A DNA stretch of 64,000 bases from Acuticoccus yangtzensis. GTDB taxonomy: Bacteria; Pseudomonadota; Alphaproteobacteria; Rhizobiales; Amorphaceae. Position numbers and translations under genes: made by a program. Shown here in pieces: positions 33,464-42,859 of this stretch. Within the stretch, counting starts at the first letter, position 1. Every line of letters starts with the position of its first letter. Where the stretch lies: the NCBI RefSeq assembly GCF_001927245.1, contig NZ_MJUX01000004.1, forward strand, positions 124,001 to 188,000, read 5' to 3'. The notes below the pieces were generated by a model. It saw nothing but the letters and a program-made list of their open reading frames with translations. It was not told where the DNA came from and made no database searches.

Positions 33464-35785
33464 ATGCTGCATTATCTCAACCAGCAGGCGACGCGCGTCG
33501 CCCTCGTCAACGTCTCGCGCCGCTCCTTCCTCGGCGTGACGGCGTCCGGCTTCGCGCTGGCGGCCTTCGCGGGTCCGGCGTCGGCCTTCGCGCCGTACAA
33601 GACCGGCGGCGAGTCGATGCCGCACGGCCTTCGCACCGACCCGTCCATCTTCGTCACGCTCGACTCCGACGGGACGGTGACCATCGTCGCCCACCGATCG
33701 GAGATGGGCACCGGCTCGCGCACGACGCTCCCCTTCATCATCGCCGACGAGATGGGCGCCGACTGGGCCAAGGTGAAGATCGTCCAGGCGCCGGGCGACG
33801 AGCCGAAATACGGCAACCAGGACACCGATGGTTCGCGCTCGCTGCGCCACCACATCCAGTCCATGCGCCAGATGGGCGCGGCGATGCGCTACATGCTGGA
33901 AGAGGCCGCCGCCGCGCGCCTCGACGTGCCGCGCTCCGAGGTGAAGACCGGCGTCCACGAGGTGACGCACGCCGCGTCCGGACAGTCCTTCGGCTTCGGC
34001 GAGTTGGCCGAGGATCTCGTCCGCGAACAGCCGGACATGCCCTATGTGAACCTGCCCCAGTTCGAGGACCTGGAGTTCCGCGACGAGGCCGAGTTCCGCT
34101 ACATCGGCAAGGGCAACATCCCGATCACCGACCTTCACGACATCACCACCGGGTCGGCGGTCTATGGCGCGGACGTGTCGCTGCCGGGGATGAAGGTCGC
34201 CGTCATCGCACGCCCGCCGGTCGTCGGCGGCAAGCCGATCCGCTACGACGACACGGCGGCGCGGGCGGTGCCCGGCGTCGTCACCGTGCTCGGCCTGCAG
34301 GGCTATACGATGCCAGCCAAGTTCGCCCCGCTCGGCGGCATCGCGGTGATCGCTGACAACACATGGGCGGCGATCCAGGGCCGCGACCTCCTCGAGATCG
34401 AGTGGGAGGACGGCCCGCACGGCGACTACAACAGCGACACCTTCATGGCGGCGATGCGCGAGTCGGCCAAGAAGCCCGGCAAGGTGATGCGCGAAAAGGG
34501 CGACGTCGACGGCGCCTTCGCGGGCGCGGCGAAGACCTTCGCGGCCGAATATACGCAGACCCACATGGCGCACATCCCGATGGAGCCGCCGGTCGCCATC
34601 GCCTCGGTCAAGGACGGCAAGTGCGAGATCTGGGCGCCGGTGCAGAGCCCCTACGGCACGCGCACCGACGTCGCCGCCGCGCTGCAGATGGACCCGGAGG
34701 ACGTCACCGTCCACGTGACGCTTCTGGGCGGCGGCTTCGGGCGCAAGTCCAAGTGCGACTTCGTCATCGAGGCGGCGGAGCTGTCGCGCATGACCGGGCA
34801 CCCGGTGCGCGTGCAGTGGACCCGCGAGGACGACGTGAAGCACTCCTTCTACCACACCACCTCGGTGGAGCGGATCGAGGTGGCGCTGGACGAGGCGGGC
34901 AAGGTCACCGGCTGGAAGCACAATTCCACCGCGCCTTCCATCCTCTCCACCTTCGCGCCGGACTCGGGGCATCAGTTCCCGATCGAAAGCGGCATGGGCC
35001 ACATGGACATGCCGTTCGATATCGCCAACATCCGCGCCGACAACGGCGAGGCCTTCGCCCATACGCGCATCGGCTGGTTCCGCTCGGTGTCCAACGTGCC
35101 GCGTGCCTTTGCGGTGCAGTCCTTCGCGGCGGAGCTGGCCGAAGAGCTGGGGCGCGACCAGAAAGAGGTGCTCCTCGAACTCCTCGGCCCGGCACGCAAG
35201 CTGGACCTTGCGGCGGAAGGCATCCCGGACGACTTCTGGAACTATGGCGAGGTCTACGAGAACTATCCGATCGACACCGGACGTCTGACGAACACGCTCA
35301 ACATGGCGGCGGACGCGATCGGCTGGGGCAAGGAGCTGCCGGAGGGCGAGGGCATCGGCCTCGCCGTCCACCGGAGCTTCGTCACCTACGTGGCCTGTGC
35401 GCTGCGCACCAAGATCGTGGACGGGCTGATCACCGTGCCGGAGGTTCATTTCGCGATGGACTGCGGCTACGCGGCGAACCCGGAGCGCATCCGCTCGCAG
35501 ATGGAGGGCGCGGCGGTGATGGGCATGACGCTCGCCCTGAAGAGCGGCATCACCTTCGAGAACGGCCGCGTGGTGCAGAGCAACTTCTACGACTATGACG
35601 TGATCAGGGCGGAGAATTATCCGCGCAACGTCACGGTGCATCTGGTGGAGAATCCGTTCTCCGTGCATGCGTCCGGCGTGGGTGAGCCGGGTGTGCCCCC
35701 GTTCGCTCCGGCGCTCGCCAACGCGATTTTCAACGCCACCGGCAAGCGCCTGCGCGACATGCCGTTCGGCGAAACGATCGGCTGA
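33464..35785 (+). CDS. Tat-exported molybdopterin-binding subunit of a molybdenum hydroxylase (IorB-like)
   Basis: The 773-residue catalytic subunit has a twin-arginine signal (VSRRSFLGVTASGFALAAFAG, R19-R20) after a short N-terminal extension, so the enzyme works in the periplasm. The cofactor-binding region shows LLGGGFGRKSKCDFVIEAAE, and the catalytic Glu lies at about 741 in GVGEPGVPPFAP. Such enzymes hydroxylate aldehydes or N-heterocycles with water. Next to a PQQ alcohol dehydrogenase, an aldehyde-oxidising role is the natural guess, giving alcohol to aldehyde to acid in the periplasm. No dedicated molybdenum-cofactor chaperone gene is nearby. Confidence 0.92.
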   Translation: MLHYLNQQATRVALVNVSRRSFLGVTASGFALAAFAGPASAFAPYKTGGESMPHGLRTDPSIFVTLDSDGTVTIVAHRSEMGTGSRTTLPFIIADEMGADWAKVKIVQAPGDEPKYGNQDTDGSRSLRHHIQSMRQMGAAMRYMLEEAAAARLDVPRSEVKTGVHEVTHAASGQSFGFGELAEDLVREQPDMPYVNLPQFEDLEFRDEAEFRYIGKGNIPITDLHDITTGSAVYGADVSLPGMKVAVIARPPVVGGKPIRYDDTAARAVPGVVTVLGLQGYTMPAKFAPLGGIAVIADNTWAAIQGRDLLEIEWEDGPHGDYNSDTFMAAMRESAKKPGKVMREKGDVDGAFAGAAKTFAAEYTQTHMAHIPMEPPVAIASVKDGKCEIWAPVQSPYGTRTDVAAALQMDPEDVTVHVTLLGGGFGRKSKCDFVIEAAELSRMTGHPVRVQWTREDDVKHSFYHTTSVERIEVALDEAGKVTGWKHNSTAPSILSTFAPDSGHQFPIESGMGHMDMPFDIANIRADNGEAFAHTRIGWFRSVSNVPRAFAVQSFAAELAEELGRDQKEVLLELLGPARKLDLAAEGIPDDFWNYGEVYENYPIDTGRLTNTLNMAADAIGWGKELPEGEGIGLAVHRSFVTYVACALRTKIVDGLITVPEVHFAMDCGYAANPERIRSQMEGAAVMGMTLALKSGITFENGRVVQSNFYDYDVIRAENYPRNVTVHLVENPFSVHASGVGEPGVPPFAPALANAIFNATGKRLRDMPFGETIG

Positions 35786-36338
35786 GGAACGCCGCCCCTG
35801 TCGGGCCTGCCCCTGCCGGGTCGGCCGGCAGGGCCACGGCCCGGCCGATACCCGAACGAGGCGGGCCGCCCTCACGCCGGCGACCTGCCGGGCCGTCGCG
35901 GAGGCGGCCACGCAGAGCGGCGGACCCCCGCGAAGGGACGCGAAGGGATCGGCCCCGACCCACGGCCGAGGCCGCCAGAGGCCTCCCGCGAGTCCTCCCG
36001 CAGCGAAGCGCGTCGCACCGCGGCCGTTTCGCTACTCCAAAGGCTGCACGCCCGGCGCGCAGCCTTTTTTTGCGCCGCCGCCTTGGTTCACGGCGCGGCG
36101 ATCCGCGCGGGACCGTCGCACTCCGCCCGCACCCATCGGCGTCTTCCCGCCGATGACGCTCGGCCGATCGGTGGTGTGAAGCTTGCCCCCGCGTCCGCGC
36201 TGACCCGGCCGGCGCCGCGCTGCATCGCCCCCGCACAACCCAGGCGCAAGGCTGACACAACCCGCCCATGCGATTGCAACTATGCGGTACCGCAACGCAA
36301 GCGGCGGGCCTCCACGCACTTTCTCCGGGGGAATGTTC
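35786..36338. other. 553-base GC-rich intergenic region with a terminator
   Basis: It holds the intrinsic terminator at 36039-36071, which ends transcription from the oxidation operon, and the likely promoter of the chemosensory operon to its right. Open frames on both strands are Arg/Pro/Gly-rich and I do not support any of them. Confidence 0.5.
36039..36071 (+). terminator. intrinsic terminator
   Basis: AAAGGCTGC (36039-36047) pairs with GCAGCCTTT (36059-36067) across an 11-base loop, and seven Ts (36065-36071) follow. The orientation ends plus-strand transcripts arriving from the oxidation operon, 250 bases past its last stop. Confidence 0.85.
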
Positions 36339-38252
36339 ATGGCTCTCGAAAAGACGGACCACGTCTCACCACGGCTCGATCGCGTCGACGCGGCGGCCGT
36401 CGCTCCACCGGCCCGTGTCCGCCCTCCCGAGTCCAGCCGCGCCCGGCAGCGCACGCAAAAGGCCGCCGAACGTGTCACCTCCGCGGCGACCGGGCTCGCC
36501 CCGGCCATCGCCGACGCTGTCGCCACCACCGAACAAATGCGCGCCCTGTTGGGGAGCGCCGCCACAGGCACGCGCCAGGCCGCCGCCTCGTCCGACGATA
36601 CCCGGCGCGCGATCGAGACCATCGGCGAGCGCACGACCAAGATCCGCGACGCCGCCCGGACGATGGGGACGGGGATCGCCGCCCTGCAGGAGCTCGCCGC
36701 GTCCGTCGCGACCCATATCGGCGGATCCGTCAGCGCGATGTCCGCAGCATCGGACCGGCAAGGCGACAGCTTCGCCCACGTCACCGAGATGGAGCGGCAG
36801 GCCGGTGACATCGGCAAGGTCGCGCGCACCACCGCGCACATCGCCGACGAGACGAACCTCCTCGCCCTCAACGCGGCGATCGAGGCGGCGCGGGCCGGCG
36901 GCAGCGGAACGGGCTTCGCCGTCGTCGCCGACGAGGTGCACCACCTGGCCGAAGCGTGCGAAGCCTCCGCGCGCGACATCCACCAGCTCGCCGGCGAGAT
37001 GCAGGCCGAGTTCGGCCGCGCCGCGGAAGGCATCGCCGTCTCGACCCGTGCGGTGAAGGCAGAGCTCCACCGCAGCCACGACGCGGAGAGGACCCTCGAA
37101 GCGATAAGGCTAGACATGGCCGCGGTCCGCGCCGGGGCGGACGCCTGTCTCGCCGCGGCAACCCGGTCCGCAGACGCCCTCACGAAGGCGCGAGGCGGCA
37201 CGGCAGAGGCCGCGGATACCGCCGCCGAGCAAGCCCGCGCCTGCGACCGGGCGGTCAAGACCGTCGAGCAGCAGGCCGCCGCCCTGGCGCAAGGCGAACA
37301 GGCCGCAGCCGACCTTCAGGACGTATGCGACGAGCTGCGACATTCCACCGCCGACACCCCGTCCAGGCCCGACATCGCGGCCGCCGCGGACGACTTGGCC
37401 GCCACCATGGAGGGGGCCGCCCGCGCCTCCCACCGGGTGCTGACCGCGGCGGAGGAGATCAAAAAGTCCGGCCAAACGATTTCCGCCGCAACGGCCGAAG
37501 CCAGCGCCGCCATCGAGCAGATCGCAGCCGCGGCGACGCTGACCCAAACCCACGGCCGCGACGCGCACGACAAGGCCGTCGCGCTCCAATCGTGGCTGCG
37601 TGAGATCCGCACCGGCGCGGCGGCGTTGGGCGAAATGGCGGCCACCGTTCTGGCCGAAACCCGCCGCATACGTGAGGCGTTGACCGCGCCGGAGCAGCTC
37701 GCCCGGCGGATCGACAAGATCGCCGACGCCGTCACCATCGCGTCGGTGAAGACGAACATGCTCGCGGTCACCGGGACGATCGAGGCCGGCCGCGCCGGTG
37801 AATTCGGCCCGCGTTTCATGGCCGTCGCCGCCGACCTGCGCGCCCTCGCGCTCGATTCGTCCGCCACCGCGGAGGAGATCAAGGATCTTGTGCGGCCGAT
37901 CCAGGACCAGATCACGCGCGTCCGGCGTGATCTGGACGATATCGCGGCCGCCGCCATGCGCGAGATGGAGAGCAACGCATCCACCACGCTGACCATCGAC
38001 CGCCTCGCCGCGGATGTGGCGGGCATCGTGGAGGCGGGCGAGGTCATTCTTTCAGGCGCGGGCGGGACGGCGGAGGCGCTGGAGGAGGCCAAGCGCGGCA
38101 TCGCGCAGAGTGCCGCCGCAGCGCAGCAGGCGGGCGAGGCCAGCGCGGAGGCCGGAGAGGCCGCGCGCCGGTCCGGCCGCGCCTGCGACGATCTCGCCGG
38201 GTCCGCCGAGGAGATCGCAACCCTCGCCGCAGAGTTGCAACCGTCCGCCTGA
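36339..38252 (+). CDS. soluble methyl-accepting chemotaxis-like protein with two signalling tips
   Basis: The 637-residue, almost wholly helical protein has no membrane segment or sensor domain. It holds two MCP-type hairpin tips. The first is canonical (about 171-187, [17 protein letters not shown], then [13 protein letters not shown]). The second is divergent (about 471-487, [17 protein letters not shown], then [12 protein letters not shown]). The first tip should bind CheA/CheW; the second keeps the shape but has lost the NAAIEAA consensus. ATG 36339 has GGGGGA in good register; ATG 36333 is the alternative. It opens an operon with CheW-like, CheA-like and STAS-like genes. Confidence 0.85.
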   Translation: MALEKTDHVSPRLDRVDAAAVAPPARVRPPESSRARQRTQKAAERVTSAATGLAPAIADAVATTEQMRALLGSAATGTRQAAASSDDTRRAIETIGERTTKIRDAARTMGTGIAALQELAASVATHIGGSVSAMSAASDRQGDSFAHVTEMERQAGDIGKVARTTAHIADETNLLALNAAIEAARAGGSGTGFAVVADEVHHLAEACEASARDIHQLAGEMQAEFGRAAEGIAVSTRAVKAELHRSHDAERTLEAIRLDMAAVRAGADACLAAATRSADALTKARGGTAEAADTAAEQARACDRAVKTVEQQAAALAQGEQAAADLQDVCDELRHSTADTPSRPDIAAAADDLAATMEGAARASHRVLTAAEEIKKSGQTISAATAEASAAIEQIAAAATLTQTHGRDAHDKAVALQSWLREIRTGAAALGEMAATVLAETRRIREALTAPEQLARRIDKIADAVTIASVKTNMLAVTGTIEAGRAGEFGPRFMAVAADLRALALDSSATAEEIKDLVRPIQDQITRVRRDLDDIAAAAMREMESNASTTLTIDRLAADVAGIVEAGEVILSGAGGTAEALEEAKRGIAQSAAAAQQAGEASAEAGEAARRSGRACDDLAGSAEEIATLAAELQPSA

Positions 38253-38296
38253 GTAAAGGCCGCGCCCGCAACCCGGACGATGAGAGGAGCGATCCC

Positions 38297-39976
38297 GTGG
38301 ATACATATGCCATCCCGCACGGTGCGGAGCGCGTCGACCTCCGGCTTACGGCCGAGCAGCCGCAGGGCCCGCCGCCGCGCCGGAGCGGGCGTTGCCTGCC
38401 ATTCGTCATCGTCGACGTGGCGGGCGAGCGCTATGCGATCCGGCTTACCGCGGTGCAGGAAATCATCCGCGTGCCGGACCTCGTTCCGGTTCCGATGGGC
38501 CCGGCGCGGCTGGCCGGAATTGCCGAATGGCGCGGCACGACGCTGCCCATCCTCTCGCTGCGGCGGATCTTCGACAGAGAGGACAGGGCTCACGACGAGC
38601 AGAGCCGGGTGGTCGTCGTCGACGGCGAGAGGCCGATCGGCGTCATCGTCGACCGCGTGGCGGGCACCGTCTCGGCCGAACCGCACCGCACCGAGGACAC
38701 CACGTCGGCAACGGCACCGCTGACGACCGGCATGATCGAGCACGGCGGCGAGGTGATGATGATCATCGACCTGCAGCGGCTGATCGGCCAGGAGGGGCAT
38801 CGCTGTCCCTATGCCGCGTCCCCGACCGCGAACGGTGCTGCACCCTCCGCCGCCACAGTGGAAGCCGCCCGCGACGCAGTCCATGACGACACGATCGGCG
38901 ACGGCAACGCCGGGGACGGCGCAACCGGCGACGGCACCACCGAACCCGCGGCAATCCATCACGATGCACGTCTCGTGTGCTTCTCGGTCGCGGGCGAGGA
39001 CTATGCATTCCCCGCCCCGAGTGTGCTGGAGATTCTCCCCCTGCCGGCGAGATTGGCCGAGGTGCCGGGTGCCGTGCCCGGAGTTCTCGGCGTCATCCCC
39101 CTGCAGCAGCGGCTTCTACCGCTCGTCAGCCTCCGCAGGCTGTTCGGCCTGCCGCTGCCGGAGGGGACGGCGCATCACCGCATTCTCGTCGTGCGCGTGC
39201 CGGGGCAAGGCGGCGGGACGAGCCCCGTCGGCGTCGTCGTCGACCGGGTGCAAGAGGTGCTGCGCGTCCCTCCCTCTCGGGTCGATGCGCTGCCGCCCGC
39301 CATCGTTCGCCACAGCAGCCAAGATGCGGTCGAGGCCCTTTTCCTGCGCGGTGAAGGTCGTCGCCTCGTCTCGGTCCTCTCCCCGCAGCGCCTGCTGGGC
39401 GGGCTGGGCCTGCCCCCGCTCGTCCCGGCTGACGCAACCCCGGCCGAGGGGTCTGAGACAGACAGCGCCGGTGCCGTGCCCCAGGACGAGGGCGGTCTCC
39501 GGCACGATCCGTCCGAAAGGCAACGGGTCCTGGTGTTCGACCTCGCCGGAGGTCAGTACGGACTGCCGATCAGCGCCGTCAGCGCCATCGTCCGCGTCCC
39601 GCCCGAGATCACGAAGGTGCCGCGGGCGCCGAGCTTCGTCGAAGGCGTCGCCAACCTGTGCGGCAAAGTGATCCCGGTGGTCGACCAGCGCGCCCGTTTG
39701 GGGCTCGGCCGGTGCGCCCGCAGCGACCGCCAGCGCGTCATCGTCTTGAGGGTAGACGGCAAAGACACCGGGTTCATCGTCGACAAGGTCACGGGTGTGG
39801 CGACTTTCGAGCGCAGCCTGATCCGTCCCGCGCCTTACCTGCCGCAGCCGCATGCGCGCCTGGTCAGCCACATCGTCACCACAGGGGCGCCGGAGCGGGT
39901 CATCCTGCTGCTCGACGTGGACAGCCTGCTCGCGCGGGACGACGGGGCCGCGGACGCCGTCCCCGAGGCCGCCTGA
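38297..39976 (+). CDS. triple CheW-domain coupling protein
   Basis: The 559-residue protein is made of three CheW-type beta-barrel domains at about 33-168, 224-370 and 407-546, joined by flexible Gly/Asp/Ala-rich linkers. Each shows the typical core (FVIVDVAGERYAIRL..VQEIIRVP; FSVAGEDYAFPAPSVLEILPLP; FDLAGGQYGLPISAVSAIVRVP) and a later GVIVDRV-type strand. Normal CheW has one such domain, so this protein could link several receptors and kinases at once. The GTG start has AGGAG eight bases upstream. Confidence 0.9.
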   Translation: MDTYAIPHGAERVDLRLTAEQPQGPPPRRSGRCLPFVIVDVAGERYAIRLTAVQEIIRVPDLVPVPMGPARLAGIAEWRGTTLPILSLRRIFDREDRAHDEQSRVVVVDGERPIGVIVDRVAGTVSAEPHRTEDTTSATAPLTTGMIEHGGEVMMIIDLQRLIGQEGHRCPYAASPTANGAAPSAATVEAARDAVHDDTIGDGNAGDGATGDGTTEPAAIHHDARLVCFSVAGEDYAFPAPSVLEILPLPARLAEVPGAVPGVLGVIPLQQRLLPLVSLRRLFGLPLPEGTAHHRILVVRVPGQGGGTSPVGVVVDRVQEVLRVPPSRVDALPPAIVRHSSQDAVEALFLRGEGRRLVSVLSPQRLLGGLGLPPLVPADATPAEGSETDSAGAVPQDEGGLRHDPSERQRVLVFDLAGGQYGLPISAVSAIVRVPPEITKVPRAPSFVEGVANLCGKVIPVVDQRARLGLGRCARSDRQRVIVLRVDGKDTGFIVDKVTGVATFERSLIRPAPYLPQPHARLVSHIVTTGAPERVILLLDVDSLLARDDGAADAVPEAA

Positions 39977-39982
39977 ACGACC

Positions 39983-40045
39983 ATGACCGACCGATCCGTC
40001 GCCCCCACCCTGCGCATCGCACCCGATCGCAAGGCCGAGCATTGA
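39983..40045 (+). CDS. possible 20-residue leader ORF before the CheA gene
   Basis: An ATG at 39983 opens a 20-codon frame that ends with TGA one base before the CheA start at 40047. Its translation (MTDRSVAPTLRIAPDRKAEH) resembles nothing I know. It may be chance, a remnant, or a coupling leader for a CheA gene that has only a weak RBS. Confidence 0.25.
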   Translation: MTDRSVAPTLRIAPDRKAEH

Positions 40046-40046
40046 G

Positions 40047-42437
40047 ATGACACATGCCCTCTTGGAACAGTTCGTCACCGAGGCGCGCGATCTCGTCACC
40101 CAATCCTGCGACGCGCTCGGGGTGTTGGAGAGCACGCCGGACGATGCGGAGCTGGTGCACGCCGCCGTCAGCGCGGTACGCACGCTGAAAGGCGCGTCGA
40201 AACTGTTCGAGATCGCACCGCTGACACGGCTGGTTCACGAGAGCGAAGACCTCCTGGCGATGGCTCATGCGGCACGGCTCGAGCTGACGCCGGACATCGT
40301 GAACCTGCTGCGCGCCTCGCTGGACCAGGTGGCGAGCTGGCTGAGAGATCTGGAGATCGAGGGCGCGCTCCCGGAGGACGCATCCGAGAAAGCGGCACCG
40401 CAGATCGCCGCGCTGGCCGCCTTCGCCGCCGGCGCACAGGCCGCGGCTGGCGATGGCAGCGGCGATGGTGGTGGCGATCCCGGAGCGCTGAGCGGGCCGG
40501 GTTCGGCCCCCGCCTGGCTGGACCATATCCCCGAGGCGGACCGGCTCGCCGCGCTGGCAACCTGTCTCGACACCGGCGCGCCCGTTCACGCGATCCGCTA
40601 CGCGCCGGATGCGCAGGCCTTCGCCGACGGTGAGGACCCGCTCCACCGTGTCGGCAAGGTGCCGCACCGTTTGTTGACGCGCGCGACCGCGGCGGCGCCC
40701 TGGCCCACGGCCGCCGAACTCGACCCCTTCGTGTGCAACCTGATCTTCGAGATCCTGACGACCGCGGACCACGAAACGCTGACGACGCAGTTCCGCGACG
40801 TGGCCCACCAGACCGACATCGTGGCGGTGGCCGAGGAGGATTGGATCCGCCCGGCCGGCGACCTCGCCGACGCGGCGGCATGCGCGACCTTCGCCGCGGA
40901 TGTGGCGCCTCTCCTCGCCAAGGCCGCGCCGGATTGGGACGATGTGCGCGAGGCGACGGACGCCTTCCTGGCGCGCACACCCGACGCGGCGCGCGAGGCG
41001 ACGCTGCTGCGCGGCCTTCGGGTCGCGTTGTCCGCCGACACCGTCCCGCACTGGGTCGGCGCACTCGTGACCGCGATCGGCGAGGGCTGTCCCCTCAATT
41101 GGGCTGCTCCGCGCCCCACTTCCGAAGCTTCGGCCGCCGGCCCCGGCGATCTCCTCGGCGCCGCCCCGGCCGACGACGGCGACACCGCATCGGCGAGCGA
41201 CCGCGGGGACGCATCGCCGCACGACGCCCAGCGTAGCCCCGCCGGCAATCCGCACACGGGTGCCGAGCAGGATGCACCCCTGCGGATCGACGAAGCCCAT
41301 ATCGACCGGATGACGGCTCTCATCGACGAGCTCGCCGCGGCGAAGAACGCTCTCCCCGCCCTCGCCCGCCGCGCCGGAAAGGTCCACGGTTGGAGCGACA
41401 TGAGCCATGCGTTGAAAGAGCACCATGGCGTGGTCGACAGGATCGTCCGCGAGCTGCAAGAGGCCGTCACCGCCGTGCGCATGCGTCCGGTCGGCGATAT
41501 TCTGCGCCCCGTCCCGCGCATGGTGCGCGACTTGTCCGCCACTCTCGGCAAGGAGGTCGAGGTCGTCGTGAGCGGTGAGGAGACGCTGGCGGACAGGACG
41601 GTCCTCGAAAGCCTCGCCGATCCGATCCTGCACATCTTTCGCAACGCCGTGGTCCACGGCATCGAGCCCGTGGACGTGCGCGTGGCGGCGGGAAAGCCCG
41701 ACGTCGGCACCATCCATATCGCGGCCGTTCAGGACGGTGACCGTATCGTCATCGAGATCGGCGACGACGGGGCGGGGATCGACACCGACCGGGTGCGGAC
41801 CTGCGCGGTCGAGAGCGGCCTCATCGACGGCGCGGGCGCCGCCGACCTTACCGAGAAAGACGCCGCCGCGCTCGTCTTCGCGGCCGGTGTCGCCACCGCC
41901 GACCGCGCGGCGGAGCGTGCAGGCTCGGATCTCGCCGCGGTGCGCAGGGAGATCGTGGAGGCTGGCGGGACCGTTTCGCTCTCGTCCGAGCGCGGCAAAG
42001 GCACACGCATCCGCCTGTCCCTACCGATGACGCGCCGCCCGGCCACGACCCGCGTGATGACGGTCGAATGTGCCGGGAACCTCTACGGCGTGCCGATGGA
42101 TCTCGTCCACGAGACGCTGCGGATCCCGACGAACGGCCTTCACAAGGTGGCGAACCGGGACATCGCCCTATGGCGCGACGCGGTCGTTCCGATCGTCCGC
42201 CTTTCCGACAGGATGGCCCTGCGCCCGCCCCTCCCTGCCGAGGGTGACGAGCCGGTGATGATGGTCGCCGTCGGCACTGAGCGCATCGGCCTCGCGGTCG
42301 ACGCCTTTCACGGCCCCGCGAACGTGGTCATCACACCGCTGGATGGGGTGCTGGCGGACGTTCCCGGCTCCATCGGAACCGCGCTCACGGATGAGGGACG
42401 GGTCTGCATCGTATTGGATGTGAAGGAGTTCGCCTGA
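40047..42437 (+). CDS. CheA-like histidine kinase lacking the phospho-accepting histidine
   Basis: The 796-residue protein has the CheA plan. A P1/Hpt helical bundle (about 5-110) is followed by an alternative middle domain (about 155-345, RYAPDAQAFADGEDPLHRVG), a P3 dimerisation hairpin (412-500), an ATPase domain (505-660) and a CheW-like P5 (668-796). In P1 the motif is AVRTLKGASKLF: the His phosphorylated in all active CheA is Arg45. In the ATPase the N box (FRNAVVHGIE) and first G box (DDGAGID) survive, but the second G box is degenerate (ERAGSDL instead of GRGVGMD). ATP binding is possible; transfer to its own P1 is not. The stop overlaps the next start (TGATG). Confidence 0.88.
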   Translation: MTHALLEQFVTEARDLVTQSCDALGVLESTPDDAELVHAAVSAVRTLKGASKLFEIAPLTRLVHESEDLLAMAHAARLELTPDIVNLLRASLDQVASWLRDLEIEGALPEDASEKAAPQIAALAAFAAGAQAAAGDGSGDGGGDPGALSGPGSAPAWLDHIPEADRLAALATCLDTGAPVHAIRYAPDAQAFADGEDPLHRVGKVPHRLLTRATAAAPWPTAAELDPFVCNLIFEILTTADHETLTTQFRDVAHQTDIVAVAEEDWIRPAGDLADAAACATFAADVAPLLAKAAPDWDDVREATDAFLARTPDAAREATLLRGLRVALSADTVPHWVGALVTAIGEGCPLNWAAPRPTSEASAAGPGDLLGAAPADDGDTASASDRGDASPHDAQRSPAGNPHTGAEQDAPLRIDEAHIDRMTALIDELAAAKNALPALARRAGKVHGWSDMSHALKEHHGVVDRIVRELQEAVTAVRMRPVGDILRPVPRMVRDLSATLGKEVEVVVSGEETLADRTVLESLADPILHIFRNAVVHGIEPVDVRVAAGKPDVGTIHIAAVQDGDRIVIEIGDDGAGIDTDRVRTCAVESGLIDGAGAADLTEKDAAALVFAAGVATADRAAERAGSDLAAVRREIVEAGGTVSLSSERGKGTRIRLSLPMTRRPATTRVMTVECAGNLYGVPMDLVHETLRIPTNGLHKVANRDIALWRDAVVPIVRLSDRMALRPPLPAEGDEPVMMVAVGTERIGLAVDAFHGPANVVITPLDGVLADVPGSIGTALTDEGRVCIVLDVKEFA

Positions 42438-42760
42438 TGCCGATCGGCTATCTCAATGTCACGGCCGTCTGCGAGGGCGTGTGCACGGTCGACGAGGCGG
42501 GGCCGCTGCTGAACTGGCTCAACGCGCGGCGTGTCGCGCTGGTCGATCTCGGCGAGGCGGCGCAGGTTCACACGGCGATCGTGCAGGTCTTGCTCGCCAC
42601 CAACGCCATCATCAGCGCCGCCCCGCGCGATCCGCTCCTGTGCGAGGTTCTGGCACCGGCACTGGAGCGTTCCAAGCAGGCACGGCCGGGAAGCCTGTCG
42701 CGTCAAGCCACCGCCCCGGTGCGCGAGCCGCCCTCCGACGCGGCCGCCGATGCCGCCTGA
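42437..42760 (+). CDS. small STAS-like protein of the chemosensory operon
   Basis: The 107-residue protein has a core (VALVDLGEAAQVHTAIVQVLLATNAII) that follows the STAS pattern of a beta strand, a turn with a Thr or Ser where anti-sigma-factor antagonists are phosphorylated, and a helix. The rest is an amphipathic helix and an Ala/Pro-rich tail. It is coupled to the CheA-like gene by TGATG. If truly STAS, it could be the output element of the operon, in place of CheY. The assignment is tentative. Confidence 0.55.
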   Translation: MPIGYLNVTAVCEGVCTVDEAGPLLNWLNARRVALVDLGEAAQVHTAIVQVLLATNAIISAAPRDPLLCEVLAPALERSKQARPGSLSRQATAPVREPPSDAAADAA

Positions 42761-42859
42761 CGGCCGGAGCCCGGCGCGCTGTAACCATGGTCTGGCACCT
42801 GTGGCGCGTCCGGGGTGGACGATGATCAGCCGCCCGCGTCCCGGTCCCGCACCGCGCGC

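Noticed and set aside
32156-35911. Minus-strand open frame of 1251 codons
   Set aside because: It lies opposite the PQQ dehydrogenase and molybdenum hydroxylase genes, which have clear motifs; its own translation is Arg/His/Asp-rich with no domain.
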